Source: Ephemerocybe angulata (Eukaryota; Basidiomycota; Agaricomycetes; Agaricales; Psathyrellaceae). Taken from it: DNA of 64,000 bases. Positions 23,035 to 35,800 of the stretch are shown here, in pieces (the first letter of the stretch is position 1; every line of letters begins with the position of its first letter). Location: the NCBI GenBank assembly GCA_013368325.1, contig JAACJK010000008.1, forward strand, positions 186,001 to 250,000, given 5' to 3'. The notes under the pieces were generated by a model. It made no database searches. It saw only the letters and a program-made list of their open reading frames with translations, and was not told where the DNA came from. A program made the translations under genes and the position numbers.

Positions 23035-26000
23035 ATGCCGCCAAGCGCACCACTTCTCTCGGATCCGAGTGTGAGCATGAGAGAACGAGTGCAGCGGGAT
23101 TGGGAGGCACGGGAGATGCATATGGAACTGAATGCGAATGCCGCTATTTCTGAGGTTTAGGTGCTTTTATTAGTATTTCAGTCAAAGAGTAATCAAATTG
23201 AGACTACCCCTGAGGGACTTTCGGGACTTCATATGCGTTTCTCGGAAATCGGCCGGCATTTTGAGTTGCGCACGCAGAAGGGCGCGCTGGGACAGAACAC
23301 GACGATCAGCGCAGAATACCTCTATATACACCAACCAAGTAAGTCAACATTATACCCCTAGTACCCCTGAGTTTACAATAGACTCATCCCAACCCCCTCA
23401 TCCGACGGAATTCTATTCAAACGTTCCCGTCGCATACCCACTCCTCCTCATCCCCGTTCAACCGTAATTGCATTCTAATCGCACATTCACACACGTAGTC
23501 TGGTTGCCTTGGCTCGCTTAGCCTCCATCAGACACCCGAAATGACCGCCCGCTGTCGCCTCAGACCGAACAGCGAAATCTTCGTCCTTGGTGTTGGTGCG
23601 GATGCACGGCATAGGGTGGAATGGCGCGCAGATCGCGCTGGACGCATTCCCGACGTCCGGTCTAATTTTAACCTTGGGTCTTGGACGGATACGTGTCGGC
23701 ATAGGTGTACGGTAGTGGGGCTTGGCCAGATCGTGATGCATGGGCTCGAAATGTATAAGAGTGGGAGGGCGCGATGCTGAGTTCCCCATCTCCTCAGCGA
23801 GTTACATTCCTCCCTCTTCACTCTACCTCGCTTGTCTGCTCAGACCACTCGTCTGAGCGACCCTTTACTCGCTGTCTGCTGTCATTCCACCCAGCCTTGG
23901 ATGACCTCTGCTAACTTCGTCGATGTGCTCGACGTCGTTCAGGCTGGTGGCCCGCTTTCGGTCCACGGCACGCCGTTGTGCCAAACTTTTCATTTTTGGT
24001 AAGTCTTCACTTCGTTTCTTGATTCACGCTCACTGACATATCTGTGCAGCCCATTTCTTTTCAATACAACGATATAGTGTTATTCAAAAAGGTATGTACA
24101 TGGTTTATACACTACACGATCATACTAACCTTACCTTTCGCCATGATTCACTAGATACTCTGCCAGAATCGAAGACCCATATCCACAAGGTAAGCATAGC
24201 ATTACATACCGTTCTCATTCACTGACAGCATCCCGGCCCAGGAGAACCTTCGCCGTTCCTCGGCCGCTTCGTGTTTGACCTTCGGGATGATGAGAGACGG
24301 GGGATAGTCGACGGGGGATGGAAGGCTAGAAATCGTGAGTACATCATTGCAACAATTCGTACGACCGAAGTCACTGACCTTAACGAGCCGAAAAAGCCAG
24401 CAGCACACCACCACCACCCCGAAATCCTTCAACACCGACGCAGGCGCGATCTTTCGTTAGCCACGCATGTGAGTACCACACAAAGCCAACGTAAAGCCAT
24501 AACAATATACTGACCTAAATCACTTTTTCGCATGCTCGCAGCGTATCGTCGATCCCACCGCTGTCCGGCGTCGGCTGGGTGAGCACGGAGAGCCTATGGA
24601 TCGTAAGTAGCTGCAACGATTTCATTGATGAAATATTACTGACCTACGCTATTCACAGCGCGACGGGTCGGTAAATGGCAGCCCGTCGGCCGTGACGTTG
24701 ACGCGGTGTACGGATCGTTGAGAACGAGTCGGCTATGAGACCTAAACGTGAGTTTCGTGACACCCTTGTAGATGATATACTGACCTTTTTTTCTCCTTGA
24801 GCTCAGCCTGCGCGCAGGGCGCCGTGTCCCTCGCGGAATTTCGACGCCGGCGAAGTGTAGTTGAAGGCAAGGGTTGCCGGAGGCAGCGAGACGACGGTGG
24901 AATGTATAAGGGGATTCTAAAAGATTGTGGGGCTAGTTTGGCCTCACACTATGTCGCGTAGTCGAAGTCGAGGGCTGTGGTGGACGGCGAGATGAGAGCG
25001 GCGGCGCTTGGTTCTGAATGATTGTAAGTCCAGTCCACTCTAATCGGATTGACTGACTCACCGATGTTCCATAGCCCCTTTCAATTGCCCCACTACCACC
25101 ACACCGAACTCCATCGCATGCCTTGACGTTGTGATATGCCGAAGAGTGTAGAGGAAAGGCTGTACAAATGTGAGTATGACGCCACTATATTTCGTCGAAA
25201 CAAGCTTACCTTCTATATGACAGTCATCCGTCGCCCCTGCTAGTCCCCCTGGTAAGTCGGAATTCCTGTCCTTCGGTCATATGTTGCCTTGCTGATTGCG
25301 CGCGTCGTGTTTTCAGGCCGGTGACGACGGTCCTCGCGCTCGGAGATGGCGTGCCGTCGCCTCCTTGCGTCCGATTCGGGCTCCTGCGCGAGCCGTTGCA
25401 GGGAAGTGTCGTCGTTTCCTTGTGAGGCGCGTGAGGACGCGTCAGTGGTATTTCTGTGGAACGGTGAGTACAATTCATTCATTGACGTGGGCTTGATTGA
25501 CTGACCTTGCCTGCGCCGTGACCTGCAGGTGTCTTGGCTACAAGTGACGTCGCCGACTGCACAGGGTGGCCGGGCGAATGATGTTCTGCGTGTCGGTGAG
25601 TACGTCCATTTATAGTTGTGAAGATAGAGGACTGACCTTACTCGTTATGGCCAGACCCAATGCGCGCCAGCAATCTCGACGCAACTATGGCTGCGCGAAT
25701 TTGTGCTGATCGTGCTGATGCGCGTCGTGTCAATATGCTTTGTCGATGCCGACGGCGACTGCTGTGTGAGCTGTTGTCGGTGGGGGTATCGTTGTTCGCT
25801 GCGCGGTGACTAGGTTGCTAGGTTCGGTGAGTGATCCCTTGTGGAACGGTGAGTACGTCCCCTTCATCGGCGCGAACGTGATAGACTGACCTTTTCTGTT
25901 GTGTCCAGACCTCGCAATCTCGTTTCACGCAGCGATGAGCCGTGAGCCGCGAATTTGTGCTGGGAGTATCGTGCGCGTCGTGCCAGTTTGCTCCGTCGAT

Positions 26001-26642
26001 TCCGAGCACCATGTGGGCTATTGTCATAAGGTACCGTCGTCTGCTGCAAGATCTGTTGCCGTGATATACTCTAGAGAGCGGTGAGTACGGCCCCTTCATT
26101 GATTTGAACGTGATAGGCTGACCTTGTTCGTTATAGCCAGACCTGGCCTCAAAGGCTCCTCACCTCTCGTAATCTCGCCGCGACTGTGGCGAAATCATCG
26201 TCCTTATCGCACTCCTAGTTAGTTATCTTGGTGAGTAACACTTTCTCTTACATTTGATAGTGGGACTGACCTTGAATGGGACCGCGTCCAAGTCGATTGG
26301 CCATGGGTATCGCGGATCGTCCTTGGTGAGCTGAGCGCGTCGTGGAAGGGTGCTGATACGTTCGTGAACTGATATGAAACCGTTTCACAGATATCTTCGA
26401 CTGAATTTCGCGCTGGATCGGACCTTGAGACATAGATTCTGACGGTGAGTTCAGCGTAGTCTATCGGGATCGAGTATACTGACCTTGGTGCGCCGGGCAT
26501 CGCTCTCAGCAGCGTTCCCTCGAGCCCTCTAGATCCTGGAAAACGGAAATCAGGACCTATGCGGTCGATTGCAGCGCGTCGCGAGCAGTCAAACGGCGGA
26601 AGGAATCGAGGGTGGTGGTGAAGAGCCACGTCCGGTCTGGCG
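23035..26642 (+). pseudogene. Intron-rich locus part B, copy 1: decayed multi-exon gene
   Basis: Starts ATG (MPPSAPLLSDPSVSMRERVQ) and reads to an in-frame TAG at 23158. Beyond it the same frame continues with protein-like sequence conserved in copy 3 (HFELRTQKGALGQ). Further on, at least 17 introns with gtgagt/gtaagt donors and an ACTGACCT-type branch box can be placed, including 24092-24154, 24190-24241, 24335-24400, 24469-24541, 24603-24658, 24748-24806, 25024-25074, 25170-25223, 25252-25316, 25464-25528, 25596-25655, 25849-25908, 26081-26140, 26231-26292, 26326-26390 and 26445-26509. Splicing 24155-24760 gives about 110 open codons (LRDDERRGIVDGGWKARN; RIVDPTAVRRRLGEHGEP). Later exons have stops in every frame tried. 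Family not recognised. It ends by running into a fragment of PH-CRIB exon 1. Confidence 0.6.
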
Positions 26643-26722
26643 GTGAGTCCGGGCAATCGCAGGGCGGGCAGGTGATGGTTGCGGGCAAACACACACACAC
26701 ACACGACGATGGTTATGTCGAT

Positions 26723-26790
26723 ACCGCCATGGCCGCACCCGCGGCACACGCCCAGCCCTCGTCGTCGGACGACGTTTGGAGGGCGCACCT
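26723..26790 (+). pseudogene. PH-CRIB exon 1 fragment upstream of copy 2
   Basis: Matches exon 1 of the PH-CRIB genes from ACCGCCATGGCC through GCCCAGCCCTCGTCGTCG. It then jumps about 44 nt to GACGACGTTTGGAGG and ends at gcgcacct. The next base begins the shared promoter segment atcgacct. It is a relic of a lost gene copy and marks the duplication junction. It is also an out-of-context ATG ahead of the real start. Confidence 0.85.
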
Positions 26791-26954
26791 ATCGACCTCC
26801 GGGGTTCCCACACCGCATGGGTGGCAACCCTTTTGTGTAGATCGTTTTGCAGCATCCGTCTGCTATATACACTCCGACTCTCTTTCTCCCATTACCACCA
26901 CCACCACCATCACGGCGATACGACGAGCTAACCCTTTGCTCGCTGCCCACGACG

Positions 26955-28836
26955 ATGAGCTCCGCAATGGCCGCACCCGCGGCCCACGCGTCGTCGGCGA
27001 CCTCCCCAGTTATCAGGACAGGCACCCTAGCTGTGAGAGAGCGGACGACGTTTGGAGGACGCACCTGGAGGTCGAGAGGTGTTGTGCTCAGCGCGAGCAC
27101 GCTGACGATACACCAGGTGCGCGATATTTCCGTTCTATTGTTCTTCAAGTGCGGAACCGGCAATTACTGACATTGATCATCGTGTGGTAGCCCTCGCGAC
27201 ACGTTCTACTGCCGTTGGGCTCGATAACAGAGCTTGAGCGTTCGGACTTGACGAACCATTCTTTGACCGTGAAGTGCGCGGGGAAGACCTACCACCTTTC
27301 GTTCGACTCGGATGCGGAGCTGTATGATTGGCGCGACGACATGTACACCCGGTGTCCGCTGGGCGCACAGACGACCGGCCCCTTCAACTTCCAGCACACA
27401 GCCCACCTTGGCGTCGACGGTGCTGTTGGGACATTCGCTGTGAGTGCTCGATAACCAGTTTCCTCTCCTGCTTCCTTTGCGACGCAGAAGAGGACTGCCG
27501 CAAGGCTAATTTAAGCTGTCACTAACGTATTTCATTACAGGAACCCACCACTCTACCACTTTATGCGGAGCTGATGGGCCGTTCTGCAGCAGCCGCCCAG
27601 GGTATCACACCTGCTGCTGCTGCCGCTCGCACCGCTGCTGCGGGTACCACGAGCTACCCCGCCCCGTCCAAATCAACGCGGCGTCGGTCCAACCCCCTCA
27701 ACGGAGCTATCATCCTCAACAACAACAACAATGTCAACATTGAAGGCGTGTACCTCGTCAAACAGACTGGCATGTTCGTTGGCTGGTATTGGAAAGAGAG
27801 ATGGCTTTCCTTGAAGGGCTCGTCCCTGACCATTCATGCGGGAAAGTCCAAGGTACGCATCGCACTGAATAATGTGTTGCTTTGTTCTAACACGTTTTGG
27901 GTTGAATGGTAGGCATCACCCCCAGCCAAGGAGGTCCCTTTATCGACCATAACGAGCGTGGAGCCCGATCCGAAGAGATCAAATTGTTTATTTGTGGCAA
28001 CGACGCAGCGCGAGACGTGCCTCTACATCCTCTTTCCTAGCGATGGGGACCTGTATGAATGGCGAGAGGCGATCTATCTGCGGAGTGGACTCTCGTCGGA
28101 TATTGGGATGCCAACGGATTTCATGCATCCGATCCATGTCAGTTACGACCAGGATACGGGAGAACTCAAGGTAAGTTCGCAGTCACTCTTGTCGATCTAT
28201 CCATCCATCCATCCACCCGCCTGCATATCGGTTTCTTCGCCTCATGTCCATCTATTCTTGTTTGAACACTCTGGACCTCAGCTAACAATATGCTTCTGTT
28301 ACCAGGGATTCCCAGATCAATGGAAAGTCGACCCCTCACTCGTCCAGCCACTCGTCGCCAAGATCTCCGTGCAGACGGGTACGAACGGCCGCTCAAGTCG
28401 CCGGCGATCGCAGCCAACCCCCGCACGCGGAGCCCACGAGGCGCTGGACCTCACCTCCGCCATCGCCAACGCGACAGCCGCGGGCAACGCCAGAACTGCA
28501 CCCAACTCCCCCGTTGCCAAGTCGCCTGCAGGCAGCTCACCCACGAAGACGAGGACGACAACGAGTTCCACGTTGTCGTTATCCCCGCAGGCGTCGACTA
28601 GAGCTCCTGCGAACGGAGCGCGAGGACCGCCTCAGCAGGACCTTGGCTTTGGCGCTGTGGCGGGGAGCGCGTCGACGACGGGCACGAGTATGTTGAGCCA
28701 GTTCTCGGCGGGATCGAGTTTGGACAGTCAAGGGACGCTCGTGAGTCTGCCCGGGTCGTTGGTGAAGGGGCAGAGTTTGGGGAAGGCGCCGGTTCTTGGT
28801 GTCGTGCAGGAGATATCTGCGACTACTACGAAGTGA
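26955..28836 (+). CDS. PH-CRIB-PH-CRIB protein, copy 2
   Basis: Exons 26955-27116, 27191-27439, 27541-27852, 27913-28170 and 28306-28836; 503 residues. Domains are as in copy 1. Relative to copy 1 the N-terminus is five residues shorter (start MSSAMAAPAAHASSATSP). PH2 reads TGMFV in place of AGMFI, the exon 4 start is ASPPAKEVPL, and the Ser/Thr-rich tail has a few replacements. PH and CRIB cores are otherwise unchanged, suggesting selection on both modules. The 5' UTR has a CAC-triplet run. Intron 2 is 101 nt without the MITE, and intron 4 carries an ATCC microsatellite. Confidence 0.88.
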
Positions 28837-30695
28837 GGTGGCCCCTAGGCTTGACTGCCCTCTTTCGACTTCTCTCTCTCTCGAACGACACGATGGGGAC
28901 GTCTATGACTCAGGGGCTTGTCTGTTCTGGATTGCTTTCGCCGGCCGGATTATCTCCGTACCCTCCCCTCGCTAACCCCGTCCAGAGGCTTGCCCCTCCT
29001 CTCTTCTCGTGCGTTTGTTCTCCAGGCCCTGCGCCGTTCTCTCCCCCGTTTTCTTCTTCTCGTCTCGTCTCCAGCCATGATGCATGCCACGAACGAACGA
29101 ACTACCGCGAACGATACCCCTCGGATCCTGCCATCAGGTGGAGCGGATGTTCACTTCCCGAGTTCCCTTTAACGCCCTTTCTTTTTGTTTTTCTCGTATC
29201 TTTTCATCTGTTTGGAGTGGATCTCTGTGTTACCCTTCGTTTGCTGTCTTCTCTTAATCCCGTTCGGTTCTTCCGACTTCTTCTGGCGTTCTGGGTTCTT
29301 CTGCCCGGTTTATTGTTTCGACGAGGCGCAACCTAGCCCGCTCGCGCCCACCCACCTATCGTATTATCCCCAATGCTGTTGCTTTTGGTATACCGTACAT
29401 GTCTCTCGTTCGTTCGTTTATTCCCCTCCACATTCCTCCTCTACTATAACCAAATCTCTCTTTCCCTCAATCTCAATCTCATCCCTGCCTCCTTATAATC
29501 CCCATCCATCTGTGTACCCTCGAAGATATCCGTTATCCATCCGTCCGTGTCCTGTTACTGTTGTTGTTGCTCTACCTCTACCTCTACCCTGTGTTTATGT
29601 GCTTGGATGTCGATATCTCTCTCCTCTCCCTCTGTCTGTTCTCCCTCGCTGTGCTGTCCTACTCTGACTCTGCTGCTCATTGTTGTTCGTGTTGGTCGAG
29701 ATGGATGATATACTTAATGTATTTTTATGTATAGTACGCGGTTCTAGATAAACATTTTTGACACGAGCTTGTAGCCCGAGACACGACCGTCACTCGTAGA
29801 TATTGAATGCCTTGTGGCTCGGAGGAGCAGGAGATGACACCAATACAATGGTGCTTGTCAATGGTCATGCATCGTACACAGGTCGGCTTCTCGTATTCCA
29901 GCCGGCGATCAACATAACGCCCGAAGCCTGATCGCTGTGATGGTCTTGCTCGCTGTGATGCGACATTCGTCGGGAATTGCTTTATATGGGTTCAAAATGT
30001 CTATTTGGGGCTAAAAAGACGAAAAACGAGCTAAGTTATTTACTCTACTAGACTACATTCTGCCTTTTCAGACTGGGGTGACCATCCCGCGACCATGAGT
30101 ACATCTCTCTGTTGAAGGAGGTGCAGAGCATGGCCGGGCATAACTTGGGGTGAATACCCTTCGTTAGGGGAGACGGCACGAAAGCACGCTGGCTTATATA
30201 GCCCTGCAGACTCTTGGCAGCCAGCTGGCAAGTGGGCAACCGGGCATGCCGGCTGTCCGCTTGGGAGAGGTACGTACATGATATTTCCGACCACTGATTT
30301 ATGGTTTCTGCTCCTCCGCCCTCGGTATCGCGTCCGGTTTCCTTTCGTTCCCTCTACTCATCCAACTTAGTTTAGACCTCGCATATACACCTCGAATTGC
30401 CTCGAGACAATGCTACTATTTATCGCCCAGTCGTAGCGCTGCTCCCGAGTCAATCAACTTATAATTTATTCCCGGCGCACACAATCTCGGCTAACGGACT
30501 TGGTAATTCGGCTCATCGAATTACTGGGCACTCGCACCATATTCGCATTGTTGGCCCATGCCGTTTATTCACCTCTGACACGTCCGCTTCTAACCACGTC
30601 GACACAATTCCCTCACGGTCTCTCCAACGTCTCCCCACGCCATGTAAGTCGTTGAAGCACATCTACTCAGCCTCACACATCTGACCACATGCTAG
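28837..30695 (+). other. 3' region of copy 2 and start of spacer 2
   Basis: Pyrimidine-rich 3' UTR with the same AT-rich end as the other copies (about 29700-29755). The following ~120 nt (29756-29880) is unlike the matching place in copies 1, 3 and 4, so this junction was rearranged separately. Spacer sequence resumes at about 29883. Confidence 0.5.
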
Positions 30696-32059
30696 GGGTC
30701 ATCGTTCTCGCTCGCCGGAAGTCGATATATTGCCTCGCAACGTCACAAAGGTTAGCATGCCTCCAATTTGTAACCTCGAGCTCATCTAAAGAAACAGAAG
30801 GCTGTACAAGAACTTCGTCACTGCGGCTCGAGGTAAACTCAATGCTCACCTCTGTATGTTTCCTCTCTGACGTGTCACCGGGCAGGCTTTCAACGACACG
30901 CTATGTTCGGGATGTAAGGAGTCAGCCACCGGTGAGTGTCTATTTACCCCCTCACTGCGGCGCGCTGACGACGCAATTAGACGCATTTTTGAATGCATAG
31001 GCCCACGCCTTCTGGACCGCAGAGCCACACGGTGAGTAACCAGCTCATATCCTCCACAGAAACATCCATACTCAACCACCATAGCCAAGCACCCTAACCA
31101 CAGAGCATACGTGTCATACCCAGCCTCGCACACAAGCTCCCTAGGCCACACCCACGGTCCAACCTCGACCGCCGGACGCCCAAAAACGGATTTTCGCAAC
31201 CCACCCGCATGGACATGCAGGTGAGATTGGCCGTGCCGTATCATCTCGACCCATTCTCGGTCCTGAACTCTCTATTCAGCGCTCTCGGGTTCGTGCTCAT
31301 CGCCTTGTCATCGCCATCAACCGACCACTCAACCCCTTTTTCCGGACGCCCAAAAATCAAGAAATTAGACCCTTTCAGACGGCACTTTCTCTCTCATTGC
31401 CACCTTGTCACCAACGAGCCTTGGACAAGCCCCTCTTGCACGGCGTTATTCCGCAGAAGTCCAAGGTGAGAATTACATTCATCTCGCAACTCTCTCGTCA
31501 CTGACGAGACCCATGCGCCGATCAGCCCTGTCAAACAATTTCGCCCGTCGGCAGACACGGTATGTCAAGTTCTCCTCGGTTCCGCGTCGATCACTCACTA
31601 ATTGAATTTGCTGCAGTGCCGGGTTGGTGCCGGGCGCTCAGAATCGCGAGGGAAAGCTTCGTACGTCCACTCCCGTCTCTTCGTCTCAAATCCAGGCCTT
31701 AATTTTGAACACAGACCCATTTCCCGGAACTCCAAAAATCGAAAAATCCATCCCGCCGTCTTCTTCAGCCCGCCGGCAACAAAAACCGTACGTCAGATTC
31801 TTCCCCGGGCTCCGCTCCGATCACTCACCAATTGAATTTAGGGTAGCAGGACCCACAGAATTGCGAGAAGGGGACAGGAAACGATGTGGTTGAGCCTCGG
31901 TACGTTTACTTCCGGCTCTTCGTTCCTATTCCAGGCCTTGAAAATCACAACAGACCCGTTTCCCGGAACTCCGAAAATCGTAAAACCCATCGCGCTGCCC
32001 TCAAGGCACACGGCAGGGCTTCGCGTATCGGCAAGTCTCAGCCCCACCAGCTCGGTTGA
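30696..32059 (+). CDS. Intron-rich locus part A, copy 2: putative gene of short exons
   Basis: Same exon-intron structure as the copy at 20839-22202, shifted by 9,857 bp, with the same 259-codon spliced frame. Because the two are identical, their agreement is not independent evidence for coding. Confidence 0.35.
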
Positions 32060-32891
32060 ATTACATAGGGTTACGGAAAAGGTCTCGGCGATAACGAGAC
32101 TCGCAGGGATAAGCGAGGCGCGGCCGTCCGCCATTGCGCCACCTTCCGCGCCCTGAATGTACTTGTAATGTAGTCTCCCTTGTTCTTTGATGACTGCCGT
32201 ATGATACATAATGCTCGGAATACCCCCAAGGATGGTTCGACGAGCACCCGGGGCGCGGCTGGCGCGCTCCGCGCGCGCGAAGTTATTCGAAATTCTCACT
32301 GCACGGGAACCTTGAGGATACTCTCCTCCTCCATTTCACCTCGCATTTACCGCTATGCACGCTTCATGGCGATGAGATTTTGATTGAGATGTCGTCACAC
32401 CCGTGCGGATCGCGTGGCAACGAGAAGTTGCGAAAATGAGTCAAATCTCGCGAGAATTCGGAGACAACAGACACATAGGTTTCGCACTCAATACGCGCTG
32501 ATACCATACATCTGAGCTGCCTCTGTGGCGTGTAGTGAGGCCATGGACTTCCATCTACAGAGTACAGGCCAGATATCGGCCAAAATCGGTCGCGATTTGT
32601 AGAAATTCCAACGCGCGTCATCGGGCGCTTAAATTGGCGCCCCGCAATCGACGCGCTTTCTGCCCTAATCCAGTCCTTGCAGTGGGTAGAATCTCTCTGA
32701 TATCAAGCGTGGGTAGTGCCTATAGCATGGAATGGGCTTACCCTGGTGACTGAAGGACGAAATAGACCCGGGGAACTGAGATCTCGGGAGTATGCCCTCC
32801 CCACACCCTTCAACACAATCTCGCCCTTAGACTCGTTTCCCTGTCGATAGAGACATCTTAGGTCACTCACGTTAACACATCATACGTATTG

Positions 32892-35800
32892 ATGCCGCCA
32901 AGCGCACCACTTCTCTCGGATCCGAGTGTGAGCATGAGAGAACGAGTGCAGCGGGATTGGGAGGCACGGGAGATGCATATGGAACTGAATGCGAATGCCG
33001 CTATTTCTGAGGTTTAGGTGCTTTTATTAGTATTTCAGTCAAAGAGTAATCAAATTGAGACTACCCCTGAGGGACTTTCGGGACTTCATATGCGTTTCTC
33101 GGAAATCGGCCGGCATTTTGAGTTGCGCACGCAGAAGGGCGCGCTGGGACAGAACACGACGATCAGCGCAGAATACCTCTATATACACCAACCAAGTAAG
33201 TCAACATTATACCCCTAGTACCCCTGAGTTTACAATAGACTCATCCCAACCCCCTCATCCGACGGAATTCTATTCAAACGTTCCCGTCGCATACCCACTC
33301 CTCCTCATCCCCGTTCAACCGTAATTGCATTCTAATCGCACATTCACACACGTAGTCTGGTTGCCTTGGCTCGCTTAGCCTCCATCAGACACCCGAAATG
33401 ACCGCCCGCTGTCGCCTCAGACCGAACAGCGAAATCTTCGTCCTTGGTGTTGGTGCGGATGCACGGCATAGGGTGGAATGGCGCGCAGATCGCGCTGGAC
33501 GCATTCCCGACGTCCGGTCTAATTTTAACCTTGGGTCTTGGACGGATACGTGTCGGCATAGGTGTACGGTAGTGGGGCTTGGCCAGATCGTGATGCATGG
33601 GCTCGAAATGTATAAGAGTGGGAGGGCGCGATGCTGAGTTCCCCATCTCCTCAGCGAGTTACATTCCTCCCTCTTCACTCTACCTCGCTTGTCTGCTCAG
33701 ACCACTCGTCTGAGCGACCCTTTACTCGCTGTCTGCTGTCATTCCACCCAGCCTTGGATGACCTCTGCTAACTTCGTCGATGTGCTCGACGTCGTTCAGG
33801 CTGGTGGCCCGCTTTCGGTCCACGGCACGCCGTTGTGCCAAACTTTTCATTTTTGGTAAGTCTTCACTTCGTTTCTTGATTCACGCTCACTGACATATCT
33901 GTGCAGCCCATTTCTTTTCAATACAACGATATAGTGTTATTCAAAAAGGTATGTACATGGTTTATACACTACACGATCATACTAACCTTACCTTTCGCCA
34001 TGATTCACTAGATACTCTGCCAGAATCGAAGACCCATATCCACAAGGTAAGCATAGCATTACATACCGTTCTCATTCACTGACAGCATCCCGGCCCAGGA
34101 GAACCTTCGCCGTTCCTCGGCCGCTTCGTGTTTGACCTTCGGGATGATGAGAGACGGGGGATAGTCGACGGGGGATGGAAGGCTAGAAATCGTGAGTACA
34201 TCATTGCAACAATTCGTACGACCGAAGTCACTGACCTTAACGAGCCGAAAAAGCCAGCAGCACACCACCACCACCCCGAAATCCTTCAACACCGACGCAG
34301 GCGCGATCTTTCGTTAGCCACGCATGTGAGTACCACACAAAGCCAACGTAAAGCCATAACAATATACTGACCTAAATCACTTTTTCGCATGCTCGCAGCG
34401 TATCGTCGATCCCACCGCTGTCCGGCGTCGGCTGGGTGAGCACGGAGAGCCTATGGATCGTAAGTAGCTGCAACGATTTCATTGATGAAATATTACTGAC
34501 CTACGCTATTCACAGCGCGACGGGTCGGTAAATGGCAGCCCGTCGGCCGTGACGTTGACGCGGTGTACGGATCGTTGAGAACGAGTCGGCTATGAGACCT
34601 AAACGTGAGTTTCGTGACACCCTTGTAGATGATATACTGACCTTTTTTTCTCCTTGAGCTCAGCCTGCGCGCAGGGCGCCGTGTCCCTCGCGGAATTTCG
34701 ACGCCGGCGAAGTGTAGTTGAAGGCAAGGGTTGCCGGAGGCAGCGAGACGACGGTGGAATGTATAAGGGGATTCTAAAAGATTGTGGGGCTAGTTTGGCC
34801 TCACACTATGTCGCGTAGTCGAAGTCGAGGGCTGTGGTGGACGGCGAGATGAGAGCGGCGGCGCTTGGTTCTGAATGATTGTAAGTCCAGTCCACTCTAA
34901 TCGGATTGACTGACTCACCGATGTTCCATAGCCCCTTTCAATTGCCCCACTACCACCACACCGAACTCCATCGCATGCCTTGACGTTGTGATATGCCGAA
35001 GAGTGTAGAGGAAAGGCTGTACAAATGTGAGTATGACGCCACTATATTTCGTCGAAACAAGCTTACCTTCTATATGACAGTCATCCGTCGCCCCTGCTAG
35101 TCCCCCTGGTAAGTCGGAATTCCTGTCCTTCGGTCATATGTTGCCTTGCTGATTGCGCGCGTCGTGTTTTCAGGCCGGTGACGACGGTCCTCGCGCTCGG
35201 AGATGGCGTGCCGTCGCCTCCTTGCGTCCGATTCGGGCTCCTGCGCGAGCCGTTGCAGGGAAGTGTCGTCGTTTCCTTGTGAGGCGCGTGAGGACGCGTC
35301 AGTGGTATTTCTGTGGAACGGTGAGTACAATTCATTCATTGACGTGGGCTTGATTGACTGACCTTGCCTGCGCCGTGACCTGCAGGTGTCTTGGCTACAA
35401 GTGACGTCGCCGACTGCACAGGGTGGCCGGGCGAATGATGTTCTGCGTGTCGGTGAGTACGTCCATTTATAGTTGTGAAGATAGAGGACTGACCTTACTC
35501 GTTATGGCCAGACCCAATGCGCGCCAGCAATCTCGACGCAACTATGGCTGCGCGAATTTGTGCTGATCGTGCTGATGCGCGTCGTGTCAATATGCTTTGT
35601 CGATGCCGACGGCGACTGCTGTGTGAGCTGTTGTCGGTGGGGGTATCGTTGTTCGCTGCGCGGTGACTAGGTTGCTAGGTTCGGTGAGTGATCCCTTGTG
35701 GAACGGTGAGTACGTCCCCTTCATCGGCGCGAACGTGATAGACTGACCTTTTCTGTTGTGTCCAGACCTCGCAATCTCGTTTCACGCAGCGATGAGCCGT

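Larger units (their letters stand above)
20215..29671 (+). repeat. Recent duplication, left copy (period 9,857 bp)
   Basis: By eye, apparently identical to 30072-39528: every open frame I compared has the same length and translation at +9857. Just outside these limits differences appear (for example at 20204/30061 and at 29672/39529). It covers spacer 1 and PH-CRIB copy 2. An assembly duplication cannot be excluded from sequence alone. Confidence 0.85.

Noticed and set aside
25464..26509. Regularly spaced similar 50-65 nt segments, considered as a CRISPR-like or satellite array
   Set aside because: Each segment begins with GTGAGT/GTAAGT, has a CTGAC branch site and ends in AG, so they are spliceosomal introns.
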